A stretch of 64,000 bases of DNA from positions 212,292 to 276,291 of the forward strand of contig DF239330.1 in assembly GCA_000507305.1 (NCBI GenBank), given 5' to 3'. The DNA comes from Breviolum minutum Mf 1.05b.01. Its lineage: Eukaryota; Sar; Dinophyceae; Suessiales; Symbiodiniaceae. Positions 30,478 to 41,800 of this stretch are shown in pieces (the first letter of the stretch is position 1; every line of letters starts with the position of its first letter). The translations under genes were made by a program, and so were the position numbers. Below the pieces are notes generated by a model. That model was not told the DNA's origin and did not search any database. It was given only the letters and a program-made list of their open reading frames with translations.

Positions 30478-30867
30478 ATGGAGAATTTGGATGTCAAGAC
30501 TCTTTTCTTGGCGGTCACTGAGAAGCAGGCAGAGTCGATCCTAAGCGGATCATATGCTATGCCTGAAGAGAGCTCAGGCCGATTTGGGTTAAAGGCCTCC
30601 AAGATGGAGGCAGTATCTCGAAGCCAGTACTTCCATGAGTGGCATTTGCAGACCTATGGTCAAGGAGAACCTTTGAAACACAAGGATTTCGTGGTGGTGA
30701 CGATGAAGATCACGGCGCATGGATTCTTATCCAAGATGTGTGGGGAAATCCTTCACAAGTCTGCAAAGGACCAATACCAGTGGTATGGAGGATTGCAATT
30801 GAAAGAGACCCTCGAAGATGGTCGGGTCTTGTATGAATTGACGAATTGTGTGAAAGTTAGGTACTAG
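30478..30867 (+). CDS. 129 aa ORF near the element 3' end, unknown
   Basis: A clean ATG-to-stop frame (MENLDVKTLFLAVTEKQAES to CVKVRY). It reads as a compact α/β protein with no low complexity. The start pattern, LFLAVTEKQAESILSGSY, loosely resembles the first strand–helix of ADP-ribosyltransferase-fold proteins ('YHGT…A..I…G'). It has no convincing catalytic triad, so I do not assign that function. It is the last ORF before the 3' non-coding end of the copia element, and in better condition than pol. Confidence 0.5.
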   Translation: MENLDVKTLFLAVTEKQAESILSGSYAMPEESSGRFGLKASKMEAVSRSQYFHEWHLQTYGQGEPLKHKDFVVVTMKITAHGFLSKMCGEILHKSAKDQYQWYGGLQLKETLEDGRVLYELTNCVKVRY

Positions 30868-31142
30868 AGGTGTAGTTCTCTCTTGTGATGGTATTAGGGA
30901 GTGCTCTTTGTTTTGTTTGTTTTTGGTGAGAAGAGACAGCCACTGTGTTTAGAGTGTAGTGCTTTGAAGAGAACCAGTTTAGGTTCTGTTTTAGACTGCG
31001 TAGCTCCGAGTTAGAAGTTGAGCAGAGTCTTTGAGAAGACTAGCGCGAGTGTTTCACACTTAAGTTGGACACGACTTTGGCTCAAGTACGACGAGTGAAA
31101 AAGGTCCGTAACTCTCTTACGTGGTTTTCACATCCTTGTTGT
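30868..31142 (+). other. 3' non-coding end of the copia element, LTR candidate
   Basis: Contains no ORF. The sequence is G/T-rich with repeated AGAAGA and GAGTTTGAGA-like words, as in an LTR or 3' UTR. It has no partner copy at the 5' side in this window. A 13-base match (ACTTTGGCTCAAG, 31074–31086) to the 3' end of the dinoflagellate spliced leader lies within it and is probably chance. Confidence 0.35.
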
Positions 31143-31963
31143 TTTTTTTTGGCTGCCAGCTGCTAGGGTACGTGTCCCGGGCGGTTCGCCCTTCAGTCAG
31201 CTACAACTACACGAAAAGGACAATTCCACGTTCGTGAAAAGAAACAAAAACATTCACAATCATTGGCCAGAACAATGAACGAATTAATCAAACAAATTCG
31301 AAAACAAATTAATCCTCCGAGGAAGAGTGCGTCAGAGACGAGAGATCCATTCCGCGCTTCCCGTCCTTGTTGTATGTACATCACGTCAAAACCGTTCCAA
31401 AATTGAAGCCATTTTTGCTGGTTCCTGGTTCCTTGGCACCTTGCGCACAAGGTGACCAATTCACATTCAATCTTGGCCGCCAAGCAGAAATTGATCGAAC
31501 TTCCACCAGCCAACTAGCAACAGACAGGTTTCGATATGTATGCTTCTGAGATGTCGAAGTGTTCAATTATTAACATCCGCATTCCCTCACTTCTTTCACC
31601 TTCGCATATGCGCACATCATGCTCTGGCGTAGGTGCTTTCCTTTAGGATTTCACCAAAGCCCTCTTCTTGCACCTTTGTGTCTACTTGTATACTTTCACA
31701 CTCTGGCGAAGGTGCTCTCTCCCTTGGGATTTCACCAAAGTCCTCGTCTTGTACACTCGACCCTGCTTCTTAGCTTCTACCTATTGAGAGTCTGCGGATG
31801 GTTTTTTGTGTGTTTTGGCCTTGTTGCATGTTTTTGACAATGCTTTGATGATGTATGACATCATTTTGTGATTATGGCCATTCCGTACATAACGCCTTTG
31901 TTTCGCTGACTGAAGGGCGCTCCGCGCGGGACTTACCCAAGCAGCAACCAGCCAAAAAAAATC
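31143..31963. mobile_element. ~820 bp terminal-inverted-repeat element (MITE/foldback-like)
   Basis: 31143–31203 and 31905–31963 are imperfect inverted repeats of about 60 bp. They share GCTGACTGAAGGGCG, CCGC(C/G)CGGGAC, TACCC, AGCAG and a terminal CAGCCAAAAAAAA. Each arm also contains a small GGGCG–CGCCC hairpin. The interior has no transposase: it has only short frames and a pair of ~50 bp related pieces with GGTGCTTTCCTTTAGG or GGTGCTCTCTCCCTTGG near 31630 and 31710. The word CTTCTGAGATGTCGAAG occurs inside (31543) and right at the outer edge (31964). A target duplication could not be fixed because the ends are homopolymeric. Confidence 0.65.
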
Positions 31964-32008
31964 TTCTGAGATGTCGAAGAACACAATAATTGTCTGTCTG
32001 ACCGATTA

Positions 32009-32158
32009 ACTGACTGACTGACTGACTGACTGACTGACTGACTGACTGACTGACTGACTGACTGACTGACTGACTGACTGACTGACTGACTGACTGACTG
32101 ACTGACTGACTGACTGACTGACTGACTGACTGACTGACTGACTGACTGACTGACTGAC

Positions 32159-32223
<65 letters not shown>

Positions 32224-32224
32224 C
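32009..32224. repeat. Compound tetranucleotide microsatellite (ACTG)n–(ATTG)n
   Basis: About 38 units of ACTG (32009–32160) are followed directly by about 15 units of ATTG (32161–32224), nearly without interruption. The second motif differs by one C-to-T change. Open frames on the minus strand (Gln-Ser-Val, Asn-Gln-Ser-Ile repeats) are artefacts. Confidence 0.97.
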
Positions 32225-34420
32225 ATTGATTGTCTGATCAAGTGACTGAAATTTTTCGCACTGACTCTTTTTCGACATCTGAGCTTCGCAAGATGGTTCG
32301 AATCGTCATTTTTTGCAGATTTTGACTTGCAAATGTGCTTTTTACTGGAGCAACGTGCCATTGTTCAACGTCGAAAGTTCAAAAATTGGTCCGAAGCTGC
32401 AGTTTGTACAGTTTGATCTGACAGCAGCGTGCAATTTTTCGACATTCATTCGACACTCAGCGGCGTGCCATTCCATTTCTCTGCAAGAGCTACCTTCGCA
32501 CCTGCCGCTTTAACAAGTCTACTTCCGAACATCAGGAACCACGAATCATGGAGAAAACGCAATTCGCGATTTTCCTAGCATTTGTCGCTCGTACATTTTC
32601 TTTCCAGTGACTTACTCGCGTGTCTTCTTTTTTTTGGTCTAACTTCTCTATTTCCTTTTTGAACTGTCCATAATGTCGGAAGCTAAGCTTCCTTTGGCTT
32701 TAATTGATTAGCATCCAATTTGGAACTGATTAGGTTGAGGAAGTTCTAGAAGTATTCCGATGCAAGGGGGTTTTTTGGATGGTTTCGCTGACGAAGCTTA
32801 GATTACGTTGTATTGCGAGACAGGCAACTAAAGATGAAACAAATTGGAAACATACTTTGGATTGCTGCTTCTGTCATGTCAAAAGTGTTTGGAAATTGTT
32901 TGCACACTTGTGTCAAGTTTGCGAAGCAGTGGCTTTGAATATCTTTCTGCCACCAGGTGTTTGTAGCAAACATATTAGATAACGAACAAGGTGTTTGTTG
33001 GTATGTCCGATTCTTCCAGCGCATTTGGATATCAAAGTTGGAATTTCCTACGATCAAAAGCGTGAGGCCAAGGCATTCATGGGGTTATGGACCCTTTCAC
33101 AACAGCGGTAATGCCCCATGATGGCACCGCATGGTTTGCTGATAGGTGCAGTAGAGGTGTGTAGATTTCACTTTCAAAGCAGGAACATTTTGATTGAATA
33201 TTTTCAAAATCAGATTTTATGTTAGCTCCCGCAGCCTCCTCCTCCGCCGCCTCCTCCTCCTCCGTTTCCTCCTCCTCCGTCTCTTCGCCGGACCTCAACC
33301 ACGACCATCTGAGTCCAGTGTTCCCTGCCGGACCTCAACCGCGAGGGCATGTCAGGTCCGGGTTCTCTTGGAGTGCGTGTTGTCTTTCATGTCTCTGCAG
33401 GGTCGTGTTGAATGGGATAACTTTGAAGCCGCTCCTTCACAGCTCCTTTCGCGCCAGAGTGAAAAAACGTTTGTGTACGCGAATAATTCAATGTCAAAGT
33501 TTAATGATTTTTGATGATTTTTGTAGGTTCTGCAATGTATGGTTTTCTCACGCTGACTATATTCTGATAAATGCAATACTCCATGTGACTGGTGTGCTAG
33601 TTGAAACTTGGTCGCTTTCGATTCGGAATTGCGTCAGCAAAGCCAAATCGCATGATCAAAAATGGCCAGTTTCATCTTCCTTTGAAGCAATTCGAAACCA
33701 TCATTGGTCGTTTTTCGATTTGGAAGAAATGGTTCAGCAAAACAAATCACATGTTGCAATGGCTGTGCGTTTTTGAAACAATTTCAGATCGTGACATTCG
33801 TTCAAAATTATCCGAGAGATACGATGATTGACTTCAAAAATTGGAGGATAAAAGTATTCAACAAAAATGAAACCAATTTATTGCTGCAACAATCCGATAA
33901 TGTCTCCGTCTTGGCCCTGTTAATGTGAATGGTTGCCATTGCTGCCGGTGGTGGTTTGGTTTGGCGGCGGACAAATGCAAAAGAGGTGGCATGGAGCATG
34001 GGAACGAACTGGCGGACTTTATCAAAAAACGAATTCCATTGTACCCTGCATTTTTTCTTGGTTGTGGAGGTCTCCACCTTTCTTCCCAACGTGCAGGTGC
34101 GCAGTGTAGTCAATGGCCGTGTGCATTTGCTACAGGGACTTTCTGGTTGATGGTCTTGAAAACTTGTAGAAATGAAATGTATGAGACATTTTCACCATGT
34201 CTATGGTGGTTTTGCTTGTGACTTGTCACACATGTCAACACACACACACACACACACAAAAATTCCGAAATGGAGAGGCTGATTTGTTGACTATTGAACC
34301 ACAATCGCCACTTGCCAGTTCACGCCGCTCGTCTTAAGTTGACCGTCAGTTTTTGGAACCAAATTTTGCTTGAGCAAAAATTAATTTGAAGACATGATGT
34401 GCGGTGCAATCTGAGGCGAC
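32225..34420. other. Intergenic, no gene recognised
   Basis: No domain or convincing exon on either strand. It contains CTC/CCG-rich simple sequence at 33222–33296 and a nearby pair of GCCGGACCTCAACC words (33287, 33330). A diverged ~110 bp tandem duplication lies at 33598–33770 (CGATT(C/T)GGAA, then CAAATC(G/A)CATG). A CA dinucleotide run lies at 34233–34258. Overlapping open frames at 33194–33776 come from the simple sequence. Confidence 0.5.
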
Positions 34421-34816
34421 TTGAATGCTTTGAATCAAAACGCATGGATTTCCAGTGCAATCGATGCTATTCAAGGTGGCATCCATGGCATCTCATTCCA
34501 CCTCAATAAGCCTGTCCAGCTGCTGAAAGAGGGTCTCGGAAGAGGTTCTTTGACCAGGCTTAACAAGAGTTTGTGCAGCTTCATGGTGACTGAGCCCGTG
34601 CTCAAAGAGACGAATGGACTGGATGGAGGAAGTATGGAAGATGAACATGTGAGGAAGTACGGAGGCCGCCTGTTGGGAGGCTCAGATGAGCGCACCACAA
34701 AAGCCACAGCTGCGCAAGAGGCTCTGCTACATCAAGCTACAGTCCTTGATGGCTGTTTGGATGGAGGGCAATATTTGCCAATCTTCTACATATTGAAGGC
34801 TCATGAAGTTGGATAA
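34421..34816 (+). CDS. Candidate exon, possibly the 5' part of the BT1-type gene
   Basis: A 131-codon plus-strand frame (NAWISSAIDAIQGGIHGISF to a stop). The part SLTRLNKSLCSFMVTEPVLK and the Gly/Asp-rich part GLDGGSMEDEHVRKYGGRLL look coding, but no domain is recognised. It lies just upstream of the transporter exon at 34911. It could be that gene's cytosolic N-terminus or unrelated. Confidence 0.3.
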   Translation: MNALNQNAWISSAIDAIQGGIHGISFHLNKPVQLLKEGLGRGSLTRLNKSLCSFMVTEPVLKETNGLDGGSMEDEHVRKYGGRLLGGSDERTTKATAAQEALLHQATVLDGCLDGGQYLPIFYILKAHEVG

Positions 34817-34910
34817 GTCCAAATTTGGTCAATTTTTTGTCGTTACTCCGATATTCCTGTTTTTGTGTGTTTTGTGTTCTTCTTGCTGTTGCTTTTGCTG
34901 TCGTTATCCA

Positions 34911-35850
34911 GGAGGAGTTGATCTTGAGCCCTGTGGATATTTCCCTTACCATGGGCTTCACCGCGATGCCGTTTATTCTGAAACCGGGTCTGGCAGTTGC
35001 CAGTGATCGGCTGCCTATTTTTGGAAGGAAGAGAACACCATACTTGGTCAGATGCTGAGGATATCAAGGCTGAGGTTAACCGGTTCACCTTTTCCTGCCT
35101 GTCACACTTAGGCTGGAAGTATGATCCTGGTGGCTGGCACCTACGCCGGTGCCAGTGTCGCACAATCCTACGCAAGCCTGTTGGTTCGGAGTCTTAGTTT
35201 TTTGAGTTTTTACTGTTTGCTGTCTGGATCTTGCTGTCAAAAGGAGCTGTTTCTATGGAGCAATTCAAGATATACAATGACAATCATTTCTTCGCAGCCA
35301 CAGACCAGTCATGGTTTACACATTTGGCACTTAGCACAGCGGTATGGAGTTTCAATGCTGGGCTTATTTTCTCACATGATGTGAAACGTGTGACCAGTGT
35401 CCAGCCAACAGGGCTTCCTTTCAATGAACACCTTTGGTCGCTGCTTGATGTCTGCTGTCTTGTTGGCGTCTCAGAGAAACATTGAAACATTTGATACACT
35501 CAAAGCCGACTCAGGCCTTGACTTTTTGAAATTTCCAAATGTTGCTTTTTTTTAGGCAAGGTATGGTGGTGGAAGTTGCGCGCAAAGAAGGTGATCACCT
35601 CGGAAGAGAGATTTTTTCTTTTCAACGTTTTTGTTGGATCATTTGCTGGAATTTCCTTGGCTTTATGTTTCGCACTTGATGAGATCCACGATGATCACCG
35701 GTGGCGTTTTGGCTCGCAGACAAAAAGACGGGTATCTCCACTTCACTCACGCAGTTTCCCTTTTCCCTGTGAGTGAGTATCTATCTCAGTCGGATCGACA
35801 GAAAACCTCAACGGCGGTTCTTCTGAGGGATCGGCAGTGAGATTCCCCAG
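34911..35850 (+). CDS. Folate/biopterin transporter (BT1/FBT family), partial
   Basis: The exon at 34911–35047 follows CCAG and encodes ILSPVDISLTMGFTAMPFIL, then KPGLAVASDRLPIFGRKRTPY. This matches the FBT signature (LPW-lKPlyGllSD-lPlfGyRRrpYl) around the first two membrane helices. The next exon, from 35111, continues AGSMILVAGTYAGASVAQSY. An exon after TTTTTTTAG at 35557 reads QGMVVEVARKEGDHLGRE, the family's 'D..VVE.aR.E' motif. FBT proteins are 12-helix plasma-membrane or plastid transporters for folates and pteridines. Only roughly the first half is visible before the aconitase start at 35854. The gene is therefore truncated, or its later exons are too diverged to see. Confidence 0.6.
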
Positions 35851-35853
35851 GCC

Positions 35854-38800
35854 ATGATGCGTGCTGTGCGCCGGTTGCCTGCGTTGAAGGCCTGATTTCT
35901 GAAAAAACTGCCAAGACCCTGGTGGTCAGAATTCCTGAATTCTTTTTCCTTTTGTGTTTGAAATGGCCATTTTGCTCACACATGATCAAGATGTGCATCA
36001 TCTCAAGCCAATGAACTACGTACGCTTCTTCTGTTCGATCAAGACAGCAGACGGATGCCATCTAATGCAACTGGCAGGCGGTTTCGCGGCGCGCACTTCA
36101 GCATGCAAGACGCTCAAATTTGCATCATCTTTAAGCAGAGATGAGCTCAAGACTCAAGATGGCTTCTTATCTGACCGGCCAGACAGGTTCGAGCTTTTTC
36201 GGCCATTCAGCCAGAGGCAGATAGGAACTGGACACAACTAGGACCGTTTGGATTTGGACTGCTTCCTTCAGACTCTTCCCCAACGGTGCGCTTTGTGCAA
36301 CACCGACGTTTTGGACGCAGGCCTTCAAAGCTGCGTATGAAGCTCACGTAGCTGAGCGTGCGAAGGAAGGTATTCCACCTCTCGCACTGGATGCGAGTCA
36401 GGTGCGATGAATCAAGTCAGAAAGATGACTTTGAAAATAAGTTTTTTCCATGCTTTTTCCCATGGCTTTCCATGTATGCTTCTTATGCTTCTTATTTTTT
36501 TTGGATGTTTTTGGTGATTCTAATTTATCTAACATTATTTTGCTTTTGCTCCATTTTGGAAGGCTGAGTCTGTGGTGGAAATGCTGAAGAAGGCACAGCG
36601 TTAATGTCGGAGTTACATCAATCAAGGTCGTGTGAAACACCGGCGAGAGATCTAAAGTGTGTAGGCACCAGCCGATGGTTCTTTCTACGTGGATCTTCTC
36701 CGCAACAGGGTGAATCCTGGTGTGTGGAGCCTCAGGATGAATCCTTGGGGTGAGCCTCTTACTGTGCTGCCGGGAGCAGGTGCCTCATGAAACACCTTCT
36801 GACATCAGGTAGACGACTCTAGCTATGTAAAGGCAAACTTTCTTCGTGCAGAGCTCAAATAGGTCATGCTTTTGTCGTTTTTGTCCCTTGTGAAGGGTTT
36901 TTTTGGTGGATTGTTCAGAACTGAGGTGATATCATGCACGGCAAAGTGTCGACACCACTCATCTCCAAGGTGGATGCAGTTTGAAGCTGAGTAGCTAAGG
37001 CACTTCACACAACCTCAAAATCAGAAAAAGTGTTTGCATGTTTGAAAACGTGGATGTTTCCTCAGTTTGACACATGGCACCTAGCTTTCTGTGGAAACCA
37101 AGTGCAAGGGTTTCCATTCTTGGATCCGCGGGGCCCAAGGTGGAGATGTTGGGATGGATGCAGGGCGGGTACAACGTCAGTCCTTTGGTCGAAGCATTGG
37201 AGCTGGATCAGGACTGGGGGGATGATCTCATGGCAGTGATGGAGCATGATACAGCTGTTCAATAAGCTTCTCCAGGAAATTGCCGAGACCGCCTGTGCTG
37301 GTCTCAACCGTATGTCGCTTGACACCACAAAATTGGCTGTAGTTTTATTGTCCTCGATTGCTAGGGGTAGCACCGCAATGTTTATGCTTCAGAAATGAAA
37401 CGGGCACACAGCACAAACCTCACACTGTTCCCAGGATCCTGATGTTCGATGCTTTCTATGATGTGGAAGAGAAGATGAAGAAGGGCAACCCATATGCCAA
37501 GAAGGTGCCCATCAGCTGCCTGCTTCAAGTTGAGGTTTGTCGGTAAAAATGCTGTTGTATTTGTCGGTTCAGGTCATGGAATCCTGGGCGAATGCAGAGT
37601 GGTTCACGAATCGTCCAGAGGTGCCAGACAAAGTCTTCAACTTAGGATTTTGGTGTCATGCCTTGACACCTTGACACCTTGACACCTTTTTGGAGTGGAT
37701 CCCTTTGTTTGGATCAGTTGATATCAGTTATCATATATATATACATATATGTATTCACATAGGTCATTGACACATGTTCCTTTTGAATCTCAGGTAACGC
37801 TTTGCGTTTTCAAAGTCACTGGTGAGACAAACACTGATGATTTGTCCCCCGCTCCTGATGCTTGGTCTCGTCCTGATATTCCCTTGCATGCTTTGGCCAT
37901 GCTGAAGCTCGGCAATCTAATGTCTGAATCACCTTCCCAAAAAGATTCTTTGATGTTGGGTGTGGACAGAGGGCTTGTGGTTGATATCAGTGATAAACTT
38001 GTGATACTCCGGAGATTACTTTTTGCTGAACTTGTTTCAGGAAGTTCCCACGAGATGGCATCACTGATGCTCCGAACCAGATTGCGGATTTGAAACAGCG
38101 CCTCGGTGAATGACTTGTTTCTTCCAGACTTCGGAGGTTGCAAATGTCAATGCCCTGAAGTGAAAGATTGTCATTCTCCTTGCAGGAAGGGTCACGCACT
38201 GGCCTATGTTGGCGATGTGGTTGGCACGGGGTCATCCAGAAAGTCAGCAACCAATTCCATTCTTTGGTACATGGGTGTGGGACCAAGACAAAGCTCTTTC
38301 TAAAGTCCAGAAGAGTTCATCATAGAATCATGATTGCAATGATCAACTTTGACTTTGGGGCCAAGGTCAGGACATTCCTTGTGCTCCGAACAAGCGCACG
38401 GGAGGCTTTGTGATCGGAAGCACCATTGCCCCGATTTTTTTCAATACAATGGAGGATTCTGGGGCATTGCCGCTTGAAATGGATGTGAAGGACTTGGCCA
38501 TGGGTGATTTGATTGACCTCTGTGTGTATGAACAAGTTGTTAAGAAGCATGGCACCAATGATGTCCTGGTGAAGTTCGACCTGAAGCACGAGTTGATGTT
38601 GGACCAGGCAGTTGTTGTGGTGAGTTCATTTGAAAGCATGATTTGGAACGTGAATCTATGGGTCCACAGACCGAACGCCAATATTGTTTCATATATCTCT
38701 TGCATTATGAAAAAAAAGATGGGGGGTGATGAGAGTGAAGCGGACAGAATGCAATGAAAAGTCAAGAATCAAAGAATCAAGAACAAACGTGGAAAAAGCA

Positions 38801-41800
38801 TGGGTATAAGGTAAAGATATGAACAAGACAAGGAATAGATGTGAGAAGTTGCCTGAACATACCTTGATTCATTCCTACAGGTTCGAGCTGGTGGTCGCAT
38901 TCCTCTCATCATCGGCCGTGGTCTCACCAACCGTGCTCGTGACAGTATGAGCCTGGGCCCAACAACAACCTTCAAGCAGATGGCTCAGCCCGAAGTGAAT
39001 GTGAAGGGGTTTTCCCTTGCCCAGAAGATGGTGGGAAAGGCTTGCGGTGTGGATGGCGTGGTGCCAGGCGCATATTGCGAACCCAAAATGGGCACAGTGG
39101 GCTCTCAGGATACAACTGGACCTATGACACGCGATGAGTTGAAGGATTTGGCTTGCCTCGGCTTCCAAGCTGACTTGGTCATGCAATCCTTTTGCCACAC
39201 AGCTGCCTATCCAAAGCCTGTGGATGTGGCAGCCTGAGAGAAAATGGGAGACAATTTTGAGATCATGGGATGTGGTCTTGAAAGAATTTGAAAGGATGTT
39301 TAGATCTAACAGAGTATTTTTGTCAGATGATTTTGTTTCAGGTGATCACGCATCGCACGCTGCCCAAGTTCATTGCAGACCGTGGTGGTGTGGCCCTTCG
39401 TCCAGGAGATGGGATTATCCATTCCTGGCTCAACCGAATGCTCCTTCCTGATGAAGTTGGCACAGGCACAGAATTTTTGTTTTGAAGTCCTTCCGAATCC
39501 TTTGAGGTTTTTTGTGTGTTTCTCACGTTACAGAAACGTTTCATACGTTTCTGTGAAGCCGAAGCTTGAAAAAAGTTGTTTCCTGTGGCGTGAAACGGCC
39601 CACAGGTGGGGATTCGCACACGCGTTTCCCACTTGGAATTTCGTTCCCAGCTGGTTCTGGATTGGTGGCCTTTGCAGCTGCCACTGGAGTCATGCCCCTC
39701 AACATGCCAGAGTCCGTCTTGGTGCGTTTCAGTGGCTCCTTAGATGCAGAGGGTCAGCATATCATGCGATTTCAATATGCTATCAATATTATGGCCACAT
39801 CTCGAATCCTACTTGAAGATGAGATGTGAAAAGATACATGTTTCATGATTTTTTCCTTTTTTTTTCGTGGCATCTTGCCTTGGCCTCTTTTCGATCTCGG
39901 ACTTTGTTTGGAAGCAACAGGCAAGATGCAGCCTGGTGTGACTCTCCGTGACTTGGTGCATGCGATCCCTTACTATGCCATCCAACAGGCTCCAAGAAAA
40001 CCCATGTTTTTCATGAGATGTATAGATTTCAGATGTTTTTTCATTCGACATGTAAGTATGTACTTTGATTCTGATTGCAGCAATGTGATTCTTTCACAAC
40101 TCCCGATGTTTTCCAAGAGTTTTTGACTGTTTTTCAACTTTTCCCAGATTTGGATCAGGGCCTCCTGACAGTGGAGAAGAAGGGCAAGAAGAACATCTTC
40201 AATGGCCGTATTTTGGAGATTGAAGGCCTTCCAGACCTGAAACTTGGAGCATATTTTCTGAGAGAATTTCTGAGAGACTGGATGCATGGTAAGTCTGGTA
40301 CAGGCGAATAATGTCTCTGCGTATTAAAAAGATGTTTTTCCATAAAGCTTTGAAAGGACAACAAGTGTCAGAATATTGCTGGAGATTTCTGATATCCCAG
40401 GAAGTGCGAGCAAGCCTTTGAGTTGTCTGATGCCTCAGCCGAACGCTCGGCTGCCGGCTGCACCATCAAACTGAACAAGGTCGCAGCATTTGAAGGGGGT
40501 CTAGATATATGTATTATACACACAGATGTTTGTCTTGGCAGCCTGTAGCTCTGCTGTTTCTGGCAAGCAAGTCTTTTTGCAGGAGCCTGTTAAGGAGTAC
40601 CTGAAGTCCAACATTACGACCTTTGGTGGCATTTGATTTCTCATGTCAGGATGCAGGATTAGCATGTCACTGCAACGTGAAAAGCTATAGGACCTGAGCA
40701 GTGATCAAAAATAACCTGGTTGTTTGGGTCGTGTACGGGAAGTTTATGCCTACTATTGTGTATAGGATTCCTATCTTTGGTAGGGATGATTGGATTCCCA
40801 TTCTAGGAAATGCCTATGAAAGAACTCACTCGGCAGGCTGTTGAAGTGGATGATCTCACAGGGCTACAGTGACCCTCGCACTTTGGCACGCCGTGTGAAG
40901 AAGATGGAAGCCTGGTTAGAGGCGCCAGATCTCATGGAGGCTGGTAACATGCTGCCAAAGCAGAAAATCAACGCCATTGCACAGTCTATTGTTTTTTTTG
41001 GATGACATTGAAAATTGCAAAATGCTCATGACAAGTCTCAGCAATTGGCAGGCAGACAAGGAAGCAGAGTATGCAGTCAACTGGCCGCAGTTTACATAGT
41101 TTATTGCGCTTGAGGAAGAGCTTGAGATACTTCCGTTGATGAATATGCATCGAGACTAACTTTCAATTTATCATGATATATACTGTATATATATATGATA
41201 TGTACATATAATATATGTATATATCCACATATACGTCCGAAATGAGTGATACAACTGCCCCTTTTCCAGTCAAGATCCCAAAAGTCACTGCTAAGGCTGT
41301 CATTGACATCAACTTGGAAGATCTCAAGGACGTGTCAGAGCTGGGAACGGTGCAAACTGCTTGGTGTGTATTGTAAATCTGTGGGAAAGGAGCCAATTCT
41401 GTGCTGCCCCAATGATCCAGATGATGCAAAGAAACTGTCTGAGGCACTGAGTACTCTTTTGATATCTTTTGATCACTAGATGTATTGGAAGCAGGTATTG
41501 AATTTTTGGCTTCACAATGACAATTCTTCAGATTTGGTGTCAAGCTCTGAACTGCCTCAGATTGGCACCAACAACATTGATGAAGTCTTCATTGGCTCTT
41601 GCATGACGCACTTTGGATGCACTGACAGCAAGCTCTTCAAAGTGTAATGTTTGCTGACCACAAAGCAGATCAAGAGTGATTTTCCCATTATCCCTCATGC
41701 AGCTTGAGAATGAATCTCCAACATCCAAGGAACATTGGTCCAACACTCAGCTTCTTGTAACATGGAAGCAATCTGAAAAGGCATTCCGTATCATTGTTCC

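Larger units (their letters stand above)
22160..31142 (+). mobile_element. Decayed Ty1/copia-type retroelement with extra ORFs (~9 kb)
   Basis: Gene order is a small membrane ORF, gag with a zinc knuckle, aspartic protease, SAP domain, HHCC-type and DDE integrase, reverse transcriptase, RNase H, a membrane/RS tail, then several small ORFs. Integrase before RT places it in the copia lineage. At least three breaks disrupt pol (near 26020, 26975 and 28955), so this copy is inactive. I found no repeat of the 3' non-coding part (30868–31142) at the 5' end. The 5' LTR is therefore missing, unrecognisable, or replaced by the adjoining 41 bp minisatellite. The true outer boundaries are uncertain. Confidence 0.85.

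Noticed and set aside
31074..31086. Match ACTTTGGCTCAAG to the end of the dinoflagellate spliced leader
   Set aside because: Only 12 of 13 bases, without the upstream CCGTAGCCATTT part and not at an mRNA start. A similar 12-base match at ~63908 shows that such matches occur by chance.
32285..32310. tRNA B-box-like GGTTCGAATC
   Set aside because: No A-box, cloverleaf or acceptor stem around it.
31933..32361. Minus-strand ORFs with Gln-Ser-Val / Asn-Gln-Ser-Ile repeats
   Set aside because: They are translations of the (ACTG)n–(ATTG)n microsatellite, which is open in several frames.
33194..33776. Overlapping plus-strand ORFs of 106 and 185 residues
   Set aside because: The Ser/Val or Leu/Arg runs come from CTC/CCG simple sequence; no domain or splice support.
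39182..39228. GC donor at GTG|GCAGCC after the aconitase PVDV block
   Set aside because: A GT donor three bases earlier (GAT|GTGGCA) with acceptor CAG|GTGATC gives a protein without an extra Val, so a GC donor is not needed here.
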